From contig PBXT01000022.1 of the NCBI GenBank assembly GCA_002727695.1, forward strand, positions 8,963 through 14,432: a stretch of 5,470 nucleotides of DNA, read 5' to 3'. Positions 3,315-5,470 of this stretch are shown in pieces. Source of the DNA: Methanobacteriota archaeon. GTDB lineage: Archaea > Thermoplasmatota > Poseidoniia > Poseidoniales > Poseidoniaceae. Every line of letters begins with the position of its first letter. Position 1 is the stretch's first letter. The notes beneath the pieces are model-generated. The model did no database searches and was not told the DNA's origin. It was given only the letters and a program-made list of their open reading frames with translations. A program made the translations under genes and the position numbers.

Positions 3315-5470
3315 ATGAATTCGTCCTTCAGGGCCCCCTTGGCATTGTTTTTGACAATACTAATGATTAGCCATGTAGCAGCTGCAGCAACAAGTGTGTG
3401 GAATGGTCCTTCTGGCTTAGCCGGCACTTCTAGAAATGTCGCAGATGCATTCGAGGTCCCAGGTAATGCCACTGTCATCGATGCTTGGCTACATGTTGAT
3501 GAAAGTGGATATTTGGAGGACGGATATGGAGAAACTTGGACTGGTGAAGACGCTCCTGGAAACTTCACTTCAGGACAATTCACGAACACGATGATGGGTA
3601 AATTCGACGGAGCTATGTCTCTAGCACCCGATAGCGCTGTTTCCAATATCGATACGTTCTCCTCTGCCAGCCTGCAACTTCCCAGTTCTTGGACTCACTC
3701 CGGTGCGATTTGGGAAGCAGTAAACCCTTCGAGTATGAGCGGCACAGTTACTGGTTCAACACGAACACTAGCGCATGGTTACGTTCCAGCATCTGCTGCC
3801 GATGGCGGTGTTGTTGCAGCAACTCTGCCTGGCCAAGGTCTTCCAGTAAATACTGCGGGAAGACTAACAGCGCCGCAATTCTTGGTGCCATCGCCAATTA
3901 ATCACTTCAATTTGTCATTCTCACATTGGCATCATTTGGATGTTAATGACGGGGCTTGGGTTGAGTATAAACTAGATAATGGGGCTTGGACTTATATCGA
4001 GCCCTCAGGTGGTTATCCTTCAACAATCTCTAGCAATGCTAGCGTTCCTAACGGTGCAAACGGCACAGGATTTGGAGTGTTCGGTGATGGAAATCACAGT
4101 GGTTGGACAACAGCATTATTCAATCTCGACAACATTTCCGGAATTTCGACTGCAACTTACATGCAATTCAGATTCCAAGTTTGGACAGATAGCAGTAGCA
4201 CACCTAGACCTGGATGGTTCTTGGATGATTTTTCTGTAACAAATGTCGGAAACTCAGTGGGATTGTGGCATCACGGATGTTATACTCAAACCTCTACTAG
4301 TTGCCTCTACAGTAACAATGCCGAAGGAGCGCTGGAAAGTTCCATTGACTTGTCGTCGAGCAACACTGGCTCAAAAATCCAGACCCGCTTAGAATTCGAT
4401 CTTGAAGGCTCATCATACGACAATTTCTGTGTCGAATTATCAACAAATAATGGAACCTCATGGACTGATATTTCATCATCGAGTGGCTCTAGTCTTACTT
4501 CATGCAGTTCGCGAGGTTCAATTCCGGGAAGCAGTTACACATTACCCAACGGAACAACAGTTTACGATGAATCCGGTGGATTCGTAGTATTAGATTTCTC
4601 AATACCTTCGTCGATGATTGGTGCAACCACTGCATCAAAAATTCGTTATGTTGTTGACACAGACTCTTCGGTTCAATATGGTGGTAGTATGGACAGTAGA
4701 GAAGGGTTAACCGTTGATTGGTTCAAAGTAATCAATTCATCAGGAAATACTGTTCATACAAATCAACTTTCGAATTCTTCATCGGCAACAACCTATGGAG
4801 TAAATGGTGCCGCCAATGATTGGGCATTCATTCAAATCGGGACAGGTGGTTTGTCCATCAGTGATAGTTTGGAAGATGCGCCAGCTCTACCTCCAGGAGG
4901 ATGGAGTATTTCCAATCAAGTTGGTCAAACAGGCTGGCAATTTGGAGCAGTTTGTTCAAATTACACCGATGGACCTACATCTTTCCCGAGCGCAAGTCTA
5001 GGGTTTGCTACAAATTTGTGTGGTGATTATGATTCTAGTTCAGATAACTCATTGATTTCTCCAAATTATTACGTTCCATTGGGAGCAAGTGCTAGATTTG
5101 TTTGGAAACACTGGATGTGCTCAGAAGATAGTTGGGATGGCGGTGCTCTATATGTTTCAGTCAACGGTGGAGCATGGAATCAAGCCTACGTGAATTATGC
5201 TAACGGTTCGAACTGGTATGACGGTTCAATCACTAATACAGTCGGGTTTACCGGAACCGATGTTTGGGATGGGCGTCAATATGTAGCTGCATCAGGCGGC
5301 TGGTCGTGTACAAGCACTGTTAACATTCCATGGTTAGATATGGAGTATGATGTTTCAAATCTCTCAGGTAACAATGTCTCGTTTAGATTCCGCCAAATGG
5401 CGGATTCAGCAGTTCAAGAACCGGGTTGGTATGTTGATGACATCGGTCTTGAAGTAGACTGGTTCGAAAC
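3315..5470 (+). CDS. Large secreted modular beta-sandwich surface protein, N-terminal part (cut by window edge)
   Basis: The frame is open to the right edge and gives 718 residues, with the C-terminus missing. A Sec signal peptide is clear: MNSSFRAP, then hydrophobic LALFLTILMISHVAAA, with likely cleavage near residues 24-26. The rest is rich in Ser, Thr, Gly, Asn and Trp, with few Lys, typical of an exported surface protein. About fifteen N-x-S/T sequons are visible (for example N51, N83, N199, N241, N249, N260, N273, N379, N412, N474, N487, N549, N630, N682, N687). There are three beta-sandwich-like modules: about 185-308 (FSHWHHLDVNDGAWVEYKLD to GWFLDDFSV), 311-473 (ending LTVDWFKVIN) and 515-716 (FVWKHWMCSEDSWDGGALYV to GWYVDDIGLEVDW). 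These resemble the MAM/cleaved-adhesin-like domains that accompany M6-type peptidases, which bind carbohydrate or protein. No peptidase motif is seen here, though one could lie downstream. The start at 3315 is set by the signal peptide; the frame is open further upstream without a better start. Confidence 0.85.
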   Translation, partial: MNSSFRAPLALFLTILMISHVAAAATSVWNGPSGLAGTSRNVADAFEVPGNATVIDAWLHVDESGYLEDGYGETWTGEDAPGNFTSGQFTNTMMGKFDGAMSLAPDSAVSNIDTFSSASLQLPSSWTHSGAIWEAVNPSSMSGTVTGSTRTLAHGYVPASAADGGVVAATLPGQGLPVNTAGRLTAPQFLVPSPINHFNLSFSHWHHLDVNDGAWVEYKLDNGAWTYIEPSGGYPSTISSNASVPNGANGTGFGVFGDGNHSGWTTALFNLDNISGISTATYMQFRFQVWTDSSSTPRPGWFLDDFSVTNVGNSVGLWHHGCYTQTSTSCLYSNNAEGALESSIDLSSSNTGSKIQTRLEFDLEGSSYDNFCVELSTNNGTSWTDISSSSGSSLTSCSSRGSIPGSSYTLPNGTTVYDESGGFVVLDFSIPSSMIGATTASKIRYVVDTDSSVQYGGSMDSREGLTVDWFKVINSSGNTVHTNQLSNSSSATTYGVNGAANDWAFIQIGTGGLSISDSLEDAPALPPGGWSISNQVGQTGWQFGAVCSNYTDGPTSFPSASLGFATNLCGDYDSSSDNSLISPNYYVPLGASARFVWKHWMCSEDSWDGGALYVSVNGGAWNQAYVNYANGSNWYDGSITNTVGFTGTDVWDGRQYVAASGGWSCTSTVNIPWLDMEYDVSNLSGNNVSFRFRQMADSAVQEPGWYVDDIGLEVDWFE

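Noticed and set aside
2966..3646. Long open frame on the minus strand (226 codons) across the two tRNA genes and the start of the surface-protein gene
   Set aside because: It runs through both tRNA genes and antisense to a signal peptide and coding region with clear protein character. It has no domain resemblance.
3689..5001. Several short frames (60-86 codons) inside the surface-protein gene
   Set aside because: The 718-codon frame with signal peptide and repeated domain motifs is continuous. The short frames are chance openings in other frames.
3315..5470. M6-type secreted peptidase assignment for the surface protein
   Set aside because: No HExxH zinc-binding motif is seen in the visible 718 residues. 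Only the accessory beta-sandwich resemblance is present, so the enzyme call is withheld.

Overview
The window looks like a piece of a marine planktonic archaeal chromosome, most likely Marine Group II (Poseidoniales) or a close Thermoplasmatota relative. This is an inference from several signs. Genes are A+T-rich, with TATA-like boxes about 26 bases ahead of start codons. One start carries a strong GGAGGTGA ribosome-binding site. A tRNA-Ser lacks an encoded CCA. One protein opens with a 'VLSPDGKFMWTGSEWIPAPP' segment of a kind I associate with this group. One gene encodes a very large secreted, sequon-rich protein. No mobile element, CRISPR array, integrase or rRNA is visible.

Layout. (1) Bases 1-284, minus: the N-terminal part of an unrecognised protein with a hydrophobic segment, running off the left edge. 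(2) 285-393: a leader with hairpins, a TATA-like box and a strong Shine-Dalgarno. (3) 394-1668, minus: a multidomain protein with two Tudor-like barrels, a calmodulin-like EF-hand pair and a C-terminal chromo-barrel/Tudor-knot domain. This is the most unusual gene here. (4) 1669-1773: a divergent promoter region with nested inverted repeats. (5) 1774-2526, plus: a four-helix membrane protein with a Cys-containing outer loop, probably translated from a leaderless mRNA. (6) 2575-2964, plus: a small DsrE-like protein. (7) 2971-3053, minus: tRNA-Ser(GGA), and 3157-3231, plus: tRNA-Thr(GGT). They are divergent and share a 103-base spacer that holds an inverted repeat of a TATATCGCAA element. (8) 3315 to the right edge, plus: the first 718 codons of a secreted, modular beta-sandwich surface protein that continues beyond the window.

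There is no clear common pathway. The two minus genes run in the same direction but are separated by 109 bases with their own promoter-like signals. The membrane protein and DsrE-like genes are 48 bases apart and could be co-transcribed. The surface-protein gene follows tRNA-Thr by 83 bases and may use its own promoter or read-through. The strongest lead is the eukaryote-like Tudor/EF-hand/chromo-barrel architecture; the regulatory dyads are secondary leads.
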